Positions 34,792 to 43,851 of a stretch of DNA of 64,000 nucleotides are shown here, one piece after another (the first letter of the stretch is position 1; each line of letters opens with the position of its first letter). The stretch is from Bacteroidia bacterium. Lineage in GTDB: Bacteria > Bacteroidota > Bacteroidia > CAILMK01 > JBBDIG01. The stretch is taken from NCBI GenBank assembly GCA_040880525.1, contig JBBDIG010000042.1, positions 1 to 64,000 on the forward strand, read 5' to 3'. The notes under the pieces are model-generated. The model worked only from the letters and a program-made list of their open reading frames with translations, ran no database searches and was not told the DNA's origin. The position numbers and the translations under genes are program-made.

Positions 34792-37700
34792 ATGAATATT
34801 TCAATAAGAGCAAAACTGGCAATCCTCATCCTGGTCCTCTTAATACCGGTTATTTTTATTGGTGTAAATAAAATTTATGAAGAATATAATTTTAGAATAA
34901 AGCTTCGGGCCGTACAGGAGCACGTAAATGAAACCAAAATCATAGCACGCTTTATCCATGAACTTGAACAAGAACGTGCCCTCTCCCTGGTATACCTGGC
35001 AGCCGCAACCCATAGCAATCTGAAAGCACTGCATGCTCAGCGCGAACAAACAGATATAGTCTTCCAAAAGATATGGACAAATGAAGCTATAAGCCAAGAC
35101 AATATCCTATACACAGTGCAGGATAAACTGCTAATGTCCCGCGATCAAATTGATAAACATTCCATCTCAAATACAGAAGCAGAAAAGGATTTTATTGAAA
35201 TGGCAACCCTGCTTATTGAGAACGCAATAAATAAAGCAAACCTATCTTCCATCCATGATCTACAAGTCCGAGATGATATTAAAACCCATTTCCATCTGGT
35301 GGAAGGGAAAGATGAGTTCGGCAAGTTGCGCATTTCGATCCTTCGTTTTGCCGACTTAAATGACACGCTGTTTTTCGACCCTCTGAAATTTGCTCAGCGC
35401 AAAGGTGCATTCAACACCTACATGAAGGAATTTGAGCGCACGGCACCGGCTGAAGTGTTGAATGTTTATGAATCGCTCACACAATTGCCGGAATATACTT
35501 CTGTATTAAATCTTACTGATTCCATTTATGCAGAAGAATTTCTCTCCATGAATATGGGCATTCAGCAGGTATATCCCCAATTGGAGGAAGCTATGAGCCT
35601 TTTAAGGCAGGCTGAGGAGTTTTCGATGAACCATCTCATTGACCGGGTTAAAAACCAGATCGCTGAAACTGACCGGCTATTGTGGTTAGTTTCCGTGATG
35701 ATCCTGCTTTTATTGGCCGCTGCCATATTTCTGAGCTGGACCATCTTCAGCACCATCAGTATTTCGGTAAAACGGCTTAAAAAGGGTGCCCGCAAAGTAG
35801 CTGTCGGGGATAATAACACAAACATCACAGTCGCATCAGGAGATGAATTAGGAGAACTGGCCGCGATTTTCAATGACCTTGTGCGCAATAACCAGATCCT
35901 TGCGGAGCGCGCTGACCAGATCGGTGAAGGAAACTATGAACTACCGGTTCCCGTACGCAGCGAAAAGGATGAGCTTGGGAATGCCCTGGATAAAATGCGG
36001 CTGAACCTGAAAGAACTTTCTGAGAAAGACCGCAAACGACATTATATCCTCGAAGGCATCATTTCTCTCAATGAAACTTTACAGACCTTTCAAAATCTTG
36101 ATGACATATCTCAGCCCGCCCTGAATGTGCTTTGCGAATATTCCAATGCCCGCGTGGGTGGCCTCTACCTCACCAATGGACAGGATGATGAACACCTGAC
36201 GCTAAAAGGAACTTACGCCATAAACCGTGAAAAGGTGGAAGCACCGGAAATTGATACCAGAACCGGGCTGGTGGCGCAGTCACTACAAAAACAGGAAGCC
36301 ATATTGATTGAGGATGCTCCCCCTGACTACATTAAAGTAACCTCCGGCCTGGGCAGCGCTCCGCTGAAACACCTGATGATATTGCCGCTGCTTCATGAAA
36401 CGGCTGTGGTTGGCGCCATTGAAGTAGGCTCTATCAATGGCTTCACCGCTGCGGAACAGGAATTCCTGCGGCAGGCGGCTGAGAAAATTTCCGTGGCATT
36501 TTATACGCTGAGTGCAAACCAGCGCCTGCAAACACTCCTGGGAAAAACTCAGCAACAGACAGAGGAACTGCGTACACAAGAGGAAGAATTGCGGCAAACC
36601 AATAAGGAATTGCGCCAGAAGGCCGAAATGCTACAACAATCAGAAGAAGTGCTGAGAACACAACAGGAAGAACTGCGGCAAACCAACGAAGAGTTGGAAG
36701 GACAAACACAGCGTCTCCGCGCATCAGAAGAAGAAATGAAAACCCAGCAGGAGGAACTGCAGGAAAAAAATACGCAGCTTGAGGAAAAAACGCAGCAGCT
36801 TGAAGAGCAGAATGAGGAGATGCAACGCAAAAATCGCGAGCTGGAAAATGCAAGAAAAGATATTGACAGGAAAGCACGCGAACTCGAAGTAACCGGAAAG
36901 TATAAATCAGAATTCCTTGCGAACATGAGCCATGAACTTCGTACGCCCCTCAACAGCATCCTCATCCTGGCGCGCCTCCTCACCGATAACAAGAACAACT
37001 CGCTCTCAGAGAAACAGGTGGAATTTGCACAGATGATCCATCAGTCCGGCAATGACCTGCTCAGGCTCATCAATGAAATACTTGATATTTCTAAAATAGA
37101 AGCAGGTAAAGTGGAATTAAATCCTGAAGATATTAACCTCCGCGAACTGGACATTACGCAGGGACTGGAACAGGTTGCACAGCAAAGAAAGATTGACCTC
37201 AGCATAGAAAGGGATGAAAATCTGCCTCCATCCGTTTTTTCTGATAAACATCGGCTGTTGCAGGTTTTGCGCAATTTGATTAGCAATGCTCTGAAGTTTA
37301 CCCATGAAGGCGGAAAGGTTAAAGTGCAGATCAGCAAGGCACAAGAGGAAACTTACCGAAGCAGGCATTTGAATGAGGCAAAAGCCGTCATCGCTTTTTC
37401 GGTATCTGATACCGGGATCGGGATACCTGAAAACAAACGGGAGGCTATATTCCAGGCATTTCAGCAAGCCGAATCTTCCATCAGCCGAAATTATGGCGGA
37501 ACCGGCCTGGGGCTCTCCATCAGCCGCGAAATCACTACTTTGCTGGGCGGCCAAATAGACCTTGAAAGCGAAGTGGGAAAAGGAAGCACTTTTACGCTGA
37601 TGATCCCGGACCGGATCCCGGATGAAATTATTCAGGATCTGACAGAAAAAGAGACATCAAATACTGAAGAGGCAGCAGCAGCCGCGCAGCCAGAAAACGC

Positions 37701-38985
37701 TCCGCTTCCCGTCCCGGCTTATGAAAGCGCTCCGACAAAACAAATTGAAGCACCAACAGTAAAAAACAATCCCGTTTTTAATTTTAAAGACAGCAGGGGA
37801 AACATTCAGCCGGATGACCCTGTAATCCTGATTTTGGAAAACGATCCTCAGTTTGCGCAAGTGCTCCATGAATTTGCGATAGGGCGAAGTTTTAAAACCC
37901 TGGTCTCAAACCAGGGAGATGAAGGTCTCCGGCTGGCTAAACAATACAAGCCGGAAGCGATCATTCTGGATCTGAACCTTGCCGAAGTGGACGGCTACAC
38001 GGTACTGAATCGTCTGAAGTCGAATCCCGCACTTGTGAATATTCCTGTACAGGTTTTATCCGGCCAGGACAAGGAGGAGTTAATTATGGGCATGGGAGCC
38101 GATGGATATGCAAGGAAACCGGTTGCGACCCATCAGCTTGAGCAACTCTTTAAAAACCTTAGTGAAAATCTAAATGAAGAAATTAAAAGTATATTGATAA
38201 TAGAGGATAACGAAGTGCATAACAAAGCCATTGAAGAACTGATTTGCAGGCACGGCAGCCGGTGTTTGTCAGCGCTGAGTGGTGAGGAAGCGCTGGACGT
38301 GCTTGCGAAAGAGAAAATAGATTGCGTGGTGCTGGATCTTAATTTACCTGACATTAGCGGCTTCGACCTTCTGGAGCGAATTAAAAAGAAAGATCAGTTT
38401 AAGAACCTGCCATGTATCGTTTACTCAGGCAGAAATCTGACGCGTGAAGAGGAAAAGCGATTGAAAAAGCATTCAGGCGCCATCGTTTTAAAAACCGCCT
38501 TTTCTTACGACCGCCTCCTTGATGAGGTAAATCTGTTCCTCCACCATATAGGAGCAGATTTGCCACAGGAAAAAACAGAAAAGCTGAAGCCATATATTCC
38601 TGAGAAAGCCCTGACCAATAAAAAAGTGGTGCTGGCTGATGATGACATCCGGAATGTATACGCGCTTCACAACGTGTTGGAAGAAGAAGGAATGATCGTT
38701 TTTACCGCAGAGAATGGGAAAGAAGCGATTGACCTTCTGCACCGCGAAATGGACATTGACATTGTTCTGATGGACATTATGATGCCGGTGATGGATGGAT
38801 ATGAGGCTATGCGAAAAATCAGGGAACAGGAAGAATTTGCCAGGTTGCCCATCATTGCCCTCACGGCCAAAGCCATGCGGGGTGATCGCGAAAAATGCAT
38901 TGAGGCAGGAGCCTCGGATTATCTTGCCAAGCCCGTGGACAAGGAAAAACTCATAGGATTAATGCGGGTTTTGCTATATCAATAG
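34792..38985 (+). CDS. hybrid sensor kinase: NIT-HAMP-GAF-coiled coil-HK-three receivers
   Basis: 1397 residues. First membrane helix about 8-26; a periplasmic NIT-like domain with IHELEQERALSLVYLAA; second helix about 298-322; HAMP (325-375); GAF (about 420-555); a coiled coil with four 28-residue repeats (593-704); H-box EFLANMSHELRTPLNSILIL (His about 714); ATPase motifs SDTGIGIPENK and GGTGLGLSISREI. Three receivers follow with Asp at about 1060 (IILDLNLAEV), 1182 (VVLDLNLPD) and 1327 (IVLMDIMMPVMDG). First gene of a cluster with CheR, CheB and another kinase. The signal it senses is unknown; NIT domains in other bacteria bind nitrate or nitrite. Confidence 0.93.
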   Translation: MNISIRAKLAILILVLLIPVIFIGVNKIYEEYNFRIKLRAVQEHVNETKIIARFIHELEQERALSLVYLAAATHSNLKALHAQREQTDIVFQKIWTNEAISQDNILYTVQDKLLMSRDQIDKHSISNTEAEKDFIEMATLLIENAINKANLSSIHDLQVRDDIKTHFHLVEGKDEFGKLRISILRFADLNDTLFFDPLKFAQRKGAFNTYMKEFERTAPAEVLNVYESLTQLPEYTSVLNLTDSIYAEEFLSMNMGIQQVYPQLEEAMSLLRQAEEFSMNHLIDRVKNQIAETDRLLWLVSVMILLLLAAAIFLSWTIFSTISISVKRLKKGARKVAVGDNNTNITVASGDELGELAAIFNDLVRNNQILAERADQIGEGNYELPVPVRSEKDELGNALDKMRLNLKELSEKDRKRHYILEGIISLNETLQTFQNLDDISQPALNVLCEYSNARVGGLYLTNGQDDEHLTLKGTYAINREKVEAPEIDTRTGLVAQSLQKQEAILIEDAPPDYIKVTSGLGSAPLKHLMILPLLHETAVVGAIEVGSINGFTAAEQEFLRQAAEKISVAFYTLSANQRLQTLLGKTQQQTEELRTQEEELRQTNKELRQKAEMLQQSEEVLRTQQEELRQTNEELEGQTQRLRASEEEMKTQQEELQEKNTQLEEKTQQLEEQNEEMQRKNRELENARKDIDRKARELEVTGKYKSEFLANMSHELRTPLNSILILARLLTDNKNNSLSEKQVEFAQMIHQSGNDLLRLINEILDISKIEAGKVELNPEDINLRELDITQGLEQVAQQRKIDLSIERDENLPPSVFSDKHRLLQVLRNLISNALKFTHEGGKVKVQISKAQEETYRSRHLNEAKAVIAFSVSDTGIGIPENKREAIFQAFQQAESSISRNYGGTGLGLSISREITTLLGGQIDLESEVGKGSTFTLMIPDRIPDEIIQDLTEKETSNTEEAAAAAQPENAPLPVPAYESAPTKQIEAPTVKNNPVFNFKDSRGNIQPDDPVILILENDPQFAQVLHEFAIGRSFKTLVSNQGDEGLRLAKQYKPEAIILDLNLAEVDGYTVLNRLKSNPALVNIPVQVLSGQDKEELIMGMGADGYARKPVATHQLEQLFKNLSENLNEEIKSILIIEDNEVHNKAIEELICRHGSRCLSALSGEEALDVLAKEKIDCVVLDLNLPDISGFDLLERIKKKDQFKNLPCIVYSGRNLTREEEKRLKKHSGAIVLKTAFSYDRLLDEVNLFLHHIGADLPQEKTEKLKPYIPEKALTNKKVVLADDDIRNVYALHNVLEEEGMIVFTAENGKEAIDLLHREMDIDIVLMDIMMPVMDGYEAMRKIREQEEFARLPIIALTAKAMRGDREKCIEAGASDYLAKPVDKEKLIGLMRVLLYQ
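36568..36903 (+). repeat. four 84-base coding repeats in the hybrid kinase
   Basis: Four units of 28 codons start at 36568, 36652, 36736 and 36820. The first two share LRTQ-EEL-RQTN and the third reads MKTQQEELQEKN; the fourth is more diverged. Twenty-eight residues equal four heptads, so the repeats continue the coiled coil in register up to the H-box. Confidence 0.85.
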
Positions 38986-39073
38986 TTAATGTTCCAATTC
39001 AAACACTTTTCCTGTTGTACCTATTAATATAACTACTAAAACAGGGAAATGAATATTGGAAACTCCTGCACTC

Positions 39074-39889
39074 ATGCTATTGAATGATGATAAAATTGAT
39101 CACCTGCTTCAGGAAGTTATAACCCACTATGGTTATGACTTCTGGGACTATTCGCGGGCTTCTCTTTCCAGGCGCATCCGGAGGTTTATGGTGCAAAAAC
39201 AGATCAGCACGATTGGGGAATTGGAAAAGCGGCTGCTCGAAAACGAGTTCTTCTTTGAGCTATTTGTGGAAGAACTGACGGTAAACGTTACAGAGATGTA
39301 CCGCGACCCTACATTTTATCAGGCTGTGAAAAAGATCGTCATTCCGAAACTGGCCACCTATCCATCGCTCAAAATATGGCATGCCGGCTGTTCCACAGGC
39401 GAGGAGGTTTACTCACTTGCCATCCTTCTGCATGAGGCCAACCTGCTGGAGAGAACCGTGATTTATGGCACAGACATCAATCAAAAATCACTGGAGCAGG
39501 GCCGCTCCGGCATTTTTCCGCTCCGGTACATGGATGAGTACAATCAAAATTACAAGGAATCCGGTGGGGAAAGTGATTTGAAGGACTATTATAAAGGCCA
39601 GTATTCAGGGGCATTATTCCACCGGTTCCTCCGCGATAAGATCATTTTCTCGGCCCACAATCTGGTAAGCGATCAGTCATTCAATGAATTCAACTTCATA
39701 ATCTGTCGCAACGTTCTCATTTATTTCAATAAAAAACTACAGAACAGGGTGATGAAGCTATTTTTAAATAGCCTGCCCGTATACGGTTTATTGGGTTTGG
39801 GATCCAAAGAATCGCTTACCCTTTCTGCTTACTTTCAAAATTTTGAGCCGGTAGTTCAGGAGGAAAGAATTTTCAGGAGAATATTATAA
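39074..39889 (+). CDS. CheR-type SAM-dependent protein-glutamate methyltransferase
   Basis: 271 residues. The N-terminal helical domain (YGYDFWDYSRASLSRRIRRF) and the catalytic domain with FFELFVEELTVNVTEMYRDP, IWHAGCSTGEEVYSLAILL and the NVLIYF motif are the CheR family. It should methylate glutamates on a receptor or kinase. No chemoreceptor or CheA is in the window; the kinase upstream is the natural target. The start may instead be a TTG at 39056. Confidence 0.9.
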   Translation: MLLNDDKIDHLLQEVITHYGYDFWDYSRASLSRRIRRFMVQKQISTIGELEKRLLENEFFFELFVEELTVNVTEMYRDPTFYQAVKKIVIPKLATYPSLKIWHAGCSTGEEVYSLAILLHEANLLERTVIYGTDINQKSLEQGRSGIFPLRYMDEYNQNYKESGGESDLKDYYKGQYSGALFHRFLRDKIIFSAHNLVSDQSFNEFNFIICRNVLIYFNKKLQNRVMKLFLNSLPVYGLLGLGSKESLTLSAYFQNFEPVVQEERIFRRIL

Positions 39890-39914
39890 AAATTTGAAAT
39901 TGTAACACGGAAGA

Positions 39915-40472
39915 GTGGAGAAAATAATAGTCATAGGAGCCTCATTAGGCGGATTCGATATTTTCAGGAAAATTCTGGGGGGATTGCCTGCAGACTATCC
40001 CTGGCCGGTGGTGGCGGTGCAGCATCGCACCAAGTCGGGTCGCAATGAGCTCACTGAACTGCTACATCACGAGACCAGGATTTCAGTAAAAGAAGCTGAA
40101 GACAAAGAAAAGCCATTGCCTGGCACCGCTTATTTTGCTCCGGCCAATTATCATTTGCTCATTGGGAAAGACCGCCACATGGCTTTGGATATTTCTGAAA
40201 AGCTGAACTACAGCCGCCCCAGTATTGACGCTTTATTCGAGTCGGCAGCGGAAGCCCTGGGGCAGGATCTGGTGGCCATTCTGCTTTCAGGGGCAAATCA
40301 TGATGGCAGTGCCGGACTGAAAATGGTACAAGACCTTAGCGGAACCATCATTGTACAAGACCCCGCTGAAGCTGATGCTCCCGAAATGCCCCTGGCCGGA
40401 ATTGCAGCCGCAGATCCTGATCGTATTTATACCGTCAGCCAAATTTTGGATTACCTTTTATTGATTAAGTGA
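39915..40472 (+). CDS. CheB-type methylesterase without a receiver domain
   Basis: 185 residues, only the catalytic domain. IVIGASLGGFD holds the catalytic Ser, VAVQHRTKSGRN the His, and LLSGANHDGSAGLKMV the Asp, so the triad is complete. It should remove methyl esters set by CheR. The start is a GTG at 39915 behind a GGAAGA ribosome site. Its stop codon directly precedes the ATG of the REC-PAS-HK gene. Confidence 0.9.
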   Translation: MEKIIVIGASLGGFDIFRKILGGLPADYPWPVVAVQHRTKSGRNELTELLHHETRISVKEAEDKEKPLPGTAYFAPANYHLLIGKDRHMALDISEKLNYSRPSIDALFESAAEALGQDLVAILLSGANHDGSAGLKMVQDLSGTIIVQDPAEADAPEMPLAGIAAADPDRIYTVSQILDYLLLIK

Positions 40473-41972
40473 ATGGTGAAGGATAGACACGAAGAGGAAA
40501 GTGTAAAAATACTTTTGGTAGATGATAAGCCTAAGAATTTATATGCACTTGAAGAATTGCTTGCAGCCGATAACAGAACTATTCTCAAAGCGGGATCGGG
40601 CCGGCTGGCGCTGAAGATGGCGCTGCAGGAAGATGTTGCCCTCATCCTGCTGGACGTGCAGATGCCCGAAATGAGCGGCTTTGAGGTGGCTGAACTGCTC
40701 AAGGGTAATAACCGTACGCGCAATATTCCCATCATCTTCGTCACTGCCATTAATAAAGAAGAGAAGTATGTGAAGCGCGGCTATGAATCAGGCGCGGTAG
40801 ATTATCTCTTCAAACCTATAGACCCGGAGATCACAGCCGCTAAAGTTTCTGCTTTCATCAAGATCTTCCGGCAGCAAAAGGTACTGGAAGAGCAGAATAG
40901 GAGGATGGAAAAGCTTTCTATGCTGGTTCAAAATTCTGCAGATATAATGTGCATTCTGAACAGTGATGACCTCACCATTGAGGAAGTGAACCCTTGCTGG
41001 AAAAACTATTTAGGGTATAGTACGGAAGAAGTGAAAGGCACCAATTTCCTCATTTACCTCGTGCAGGAAAAAGCCCCCGAAATCCGGGACCTGTTGAATC
41101 CCGCAAGTGCCGACAACAAAATAACATTGAACTACGATGCCGAAATGGTGGGAAAGGACGGCTCCCATAAATGCATCAACTGGAATTCGCGCTACAAGGA
41201 CGGGCAGTGGTACAGCAATGGCCGGGACGTTGCAGAGCAGAGAGAAGTTCAGAAACACCGCGAAGAACTGGTGGAGCACCTGCAGCGAGCCAATGCCCAA
41301 CTTGACCGGTACGCCCATACCATTGCTCACGACCTGAAAACACCCCTGCGCGGCATCAATTCGCTCACGCACTGGCTTGCCCATGATTACCGGGATAAAT
41401 TTGATGAAGAGGGACAGGCCAAACTGGATCTCATCATCAGCCGCACCACGTATTTATATAAACTCCTTGATGATATCCTGCTTTATTCCACACTGGACAA
41501 GGCCAATCTTGAAGATGCTGAATTGCAGGATCTGAATGACATTATTCAGGAGGAAATAAAAGCAATGAAAATTCCCGGGCATATTGAGGTAAAACTGGAA
41601 AACAAGCTGCCTAGTATCAATATGCTGCAAAAGCACGTAAGGCTCATTTTCCACCATCTCATCGCGAATTCAGTGAAGTTCATGGATAAAAGGAAAGGCA
41701 TCATCCGCATCGCGTACAGAATAACAGAAAACCAGCCTGCAATTAGCATTACTGACAACGGGACAGGGATTGAGCAGAAATATTTCACCAAGATCTTTGC
41801 ATTATTTCAAACATTGAGTAATGATAACGAGGATATCTCAACGGGCGTTGGCCTTCCGGTCGTAAAAAAAGTTTTGGAACTATATGGCGCAGATATACGG
41901 GTTGACAGCAAAGTAGGCGAGTTCACCACATTTACCCTCAGCTTTCCGAAAGAGCGGGTAGAAGACCAATAA
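40473..41972 (+). CDS. REC-PAS histidine kinase
   Basis: 499 residues, no membrane helix. An N-terminal receiver (ILLVDDKPKNLYALEELL, Asp near 60 in LILLDVQMPEMSGFEVAE), a PAS domain (about 145-265: DIMCILNSDDLTIEEVNPCW), and a kinase with the H-box RYAHTIAHDLKTPLRGINSL (His 286) and G boxes TDNGTGIEQKY and TGVGLPVVKKVL. The H-box is of the phytochrome-like type. It probably takes phosphate from the hybrid kinase of the same cluster, or acts as a relay. TGA and ATG to CheB are adjacent. Confidence 0.92.
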   Translation: MVKDRHEEESVKILLVDDKPKNLYALEELLAADNRTILKAGSGRLALKMALQEDVALILLDVQMPEMSGFEVAELLKGNNRTRNIPIIFVTAINKEEKYVKRGYESGAVDYLFKPIDPEITAAKVSAFIKIFRQQKVLEEQNRRMEKLSMLVQNSADIMCILNSDDLTIEEVNPCWKNYLGYSTEEVKGTNFLIYLVQEKAPEIRDLLNPASADNKITLNYDAEMVGKDGSHKCINWNSRYKDGQWYSNGRDVAEQREVQKHREELVEHLQRANAQLDRYAHTIAHDLKTPLRGINSLTHWLAHDYRDKFDEEGQAKLDLIISRTTYLYKLLDDILLYSTLDKANLEDAELQDLNDIIQEEIKAMKIPGHIEVKLENKLPSINMLQKHVRLIFHHLIANSVKFMDKRKGIIRIAYRITENQPAISITDNGTGIEQKYFTKIFALFQTLSNDNEDISTGVGLPVVKKVLELYGADIRVDSKVGEFTTFTLSFPKERVEDQ

Positions 41973-42058
41973 GAATAATTCCGGCTGACAAGCTGCACTG
42001 TTCCGTGAAAATCTAATCCCACTGCTATCCGGATTTCCACCTTACGATCCTCCTGAAT

Positions 42059-42107
42059 GCCCTGCTCCGTAAGCGTATGATTTATTTCCTACGTTACGGG
42101 GCAGGGC
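42059..42107. repeat. long inverted repeat between convergent genes
   Basis: GCCCTGCTCCGTAA at 42059-42072 pairs with TTACGGGGCAGGGC at 42094-42107, 14 bp with one G-T pair, loop of 21 bases. There is no T-run on either side, so it is not a standard terminator. Function unknown. Confidence 0.6.
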
Positions 42108-42133
42108 GGGCATCGCTAAAAAACATGTGGCCA

Positions 42134-42171
42134 TAAAAAAACCGCCTTGCAACACAATGCTGCAAGACGGC
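42134..42171 (-). terminator. terminator of the outer-membrane barrel gene
   Basis: On the minus strand CCGTCTTGCA and TGCAAGGCGG form a 10-bp stem with one G-T pair, followed by TTTTTTT. It lies about 40 bases after the stop at 42208. Confidence 0.88.
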
Positions 42172-42207
42172 TCTTAACGTCAATTTCCCCTTTTTTTGTG
42201 CTGTAAT

Positions 42208-42822
42208 CTATTCATTAATAGGCACTGCCAGGTAAAGCTGCAGGACCGAGTTATTCGCACCGGTGCGAATCATTTCATTTCCATTTATAACCGCCATATC
42301 ATCATTTTCAATAGAATTAAACCCACTGCTGTAGCGAAGGCCTAAATTGAAAGTATTGAAATTATATTCAAATCCTAATGCAAGACCGATATCCACACTG
42401 CTGAAATTGCTTTGGTCATTCAACTCCCAGGTCTCAGAAGTTTCTCTGTCCTCGCACCGGTAATTAACATGCGCCAGGTAAGAGAACTGCGGCCCAAAAT
42501 GGAAATCGAGCCGGGGACTCACATCGAATATTACCAATAGCGGAATATCGAGATAATCGAGCCGGGCGTTAATATTCTTGCCCTCTGAGGTAAATCTCGC
42601 TCCTTTCATTGAATACATCACTTCCGGCTGGATTGACCCGCTACCGTATACGGGAATATTGAAGTACAATCCTGCATGGAATCCGGGCCTCATGTTTTGC
42701 GAAAAATCATTCAGGGAGAGGTTCGATAAATTTAATCCGCCTTTAGCACCAAGATTTACCTGGGAAAAAGCAGGGACCGATACAATAAGGAACAGGGCGA
42801 GTGTGTGGATGAAGTATTTCAT
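42208..42822 (-). CDS. outer-membrane beta-barrel protein (porin-like, PorT type)
   Basis: 204 residues. Signal peptide MKYFIHTLALFLIVSVPAFS, then VNLGAKGGLNLSNLSLND, typical of the OMP_b-brl_2/PorT family, and alternating strands such as GFHAGLYFNIPVYGSGSIQP and IGLALGFEYNFNTFNLGLRYS to the C-terminus. It is probably a small outer-membrane barrel. Single gene ended by its own terminator. Function unknown. Confidence 0.85.
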   Translation of the reverse strand: MKYFIHTLALFLIVSVPAFSQVNLGAKGGLNLSNLSLNDFSQNMRPGFHAGLYFNIPVYGSGSIQPEVMYSMKGARFTSEGKNINARLDYLDIPLLVIFDVSPRLDFHFGPQFSYLAHVNYRCEDRETSETWELNDQSNFSSVDIGLALGFEYNFNTFNLGLRYSSGFNSIENDDMAVINGNEMIRTGANNSVLQLYLAVPINE

Positions 42823-43210
42823 GACTTTGTGTTTTAAAAATTTGAACGCCTACTAAAACTACGTACCTGTATTTGTGTGTTATTACGTACGTGCATATAT
42901 AAGTATATTTTCGGATGCTTTGTTTAATAAAATTTAAATTTTCTGATGTAACGAAGGATTATTCTTTTGATAATCTGCATTTTGACACAGGCAAGGTGTC
43001 AAAATTTCTTGCGGTTTTTTCTTCGACATTCTGCCTACGTATTTAATGCTAACCTCTTCAGGTAAATACCGCTACAAAAGTCTGTCAGCCGATTAATTCC
43101 TTTGGCACTGAATAGCGGCCAGATAATTCAGATGTAAGGTTGCGGCAACAGCTCCCGTATTTTAAGCTCCGCGGCCAGCTACTTTCGCTATCTCATTAAA
43201 TCGGTGCACA
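42823..43210. other. 388-base gap with a 10-bp hairpin and no gene
   Basis: No convincing gene. A perfect 10-bp inverted repeat ATTTTGACAC/GTGTCAAAAT with loop AGGCAAG lies at 42979-43005 and is followed on the plus strand by a T-rich stretch. It could be an orphan terminator or an operator. Confidence 0.4.
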
Positions 43211-43318
43211 ATGGACATAGCAAGTGCTCTTCTCGCCATCTTCATAGTCCTCTTCATCAGACTATGCTACGTTATCGTGCGAAACAGTATCCGTGAGATG
43301 AACAGATTGGAGGAGTAG
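43211..43318 (+). CDS. 35-residue membrane microprotein
   Basis: A short frame: a hydrophobic helix of about 17 residues (ALLAIFIVLFIRLCYVIV) followed by a basic and acidic tail with SIREMNRLEE. It is too short for normal gene calling, but a second diverged copy of the same design lies at 43408-43551, which argues that the first is real. A TACTTTCG, one mismatch from TAnnTTTG, is about 20 bases upstream. Function unknown. Confidence 0.5.
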   Translation: MDIASALLAIFIVLFIRLCYVIVRNSIREMNRLEE

Positions 43319-43378
43319 CCAATATTTACAATGTACCAGGCCCCAGCTATCAGTGAAAGCTTACTCCCAGTGCAGGAG

Positions 43379-43398
43379 ATTCCTGCCTTCGCAGGAAT
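43379..43398. repeat. short palindromic repeat, ATTCCTGC/GCAGGAAT
   Basis: Eight-base arms around a CTTC loop. It resembles small intergenic palindromic repeats (dRS3-like ATTCC...GGAAT) of other bacteria. Only one copy in this window. Confidence 0.6.
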
Positions 43399-43407
43399 GA
43401 CAGACCC

Positions 43408-43551
43408 CTCCTCATTGTCATTTTTGCCCTCCTGTTTATAAGGCTGCGCTATGTGTTTGGCCGGGGCCGGATCCGGGAACTGAACCGCACTGAAAATCAG
43501 GAAGAGTTGCTGAAGTCAGTTGAACCGGGCTCTTCCGGGAATTTAGGTTGA
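43408..43551 (+). pseudogene. decayed second copy of the microprotein
   Basis: The frame from 43408 reads LLIVIFALLFIRLRYV and then RIRELNRTENQEE before a stop at 43549. It matches the 35-residue protein at 43211-43318 (FIRL-YV, IRE-NR), with a longer tail. There is no start codon in frame; the reading frame runs back through the palindrome at 43379-43398 to a stop. It looks like a tandem duplicate whose start was lost. Confidence 0.45.
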
Positions 43552-43738
43552 CAGCTTGTTGCCCGGGATCAGAGGGGCGTTTTGGATGCAGGTTGGGAAG
43601 GGGCTGAAACAGGTCTTTGCCAAGGCTGCTGAAGTGGCTCACGAAGTCAGGAAGCTTTTTGTCAATGTTGTAACAAAACCATCCTTCTTTCCTCTTATTT
43701 GTGCACATCTTATTAATCAATCAAAATCATGAAACTAC

Positions 43739-43770
43739 TTGACGAATAGGTGGTAACCCCTTTATCTTTG
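43739..43770 (+). promoter_or_regulatory. promoter of the lipoprotein gene at 43852
   Basis: TTG at 43739-43741, a 21-base spacer and TATCTTTG at 43763-43770. The predicted start near 43777 leaves a leader of about 75 bases. Confidence 0.5.
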
Positions 43771-43851
43771 TAAACATATTCGGCCGGCAATTATGTAATA
43801 ATTCAATATTTTTATGATAGCCAAATAGATCTCACCCCGTATTATAACTGT

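Noticed and set aside
36443-36998. Long open frames opposite the coiled coil of the hybrid kinase
   Set aside because: They are shadows of the repeat-rich coding strand, with Ser/Cys/Phe-rich nonsense translations.
39056-39073. A TTG start for CheR
   Set aside because: Possible, with an AGGG upstream, but the ATG at 39074 matches the usual CheR start; kept only as an alternative.
43436-43720. A 94-codon frame on the minus strand
   Set aside because: No signal, no family and it covers the microprotein remnant and the gap after it; base pattern fits the plus strand reading better.
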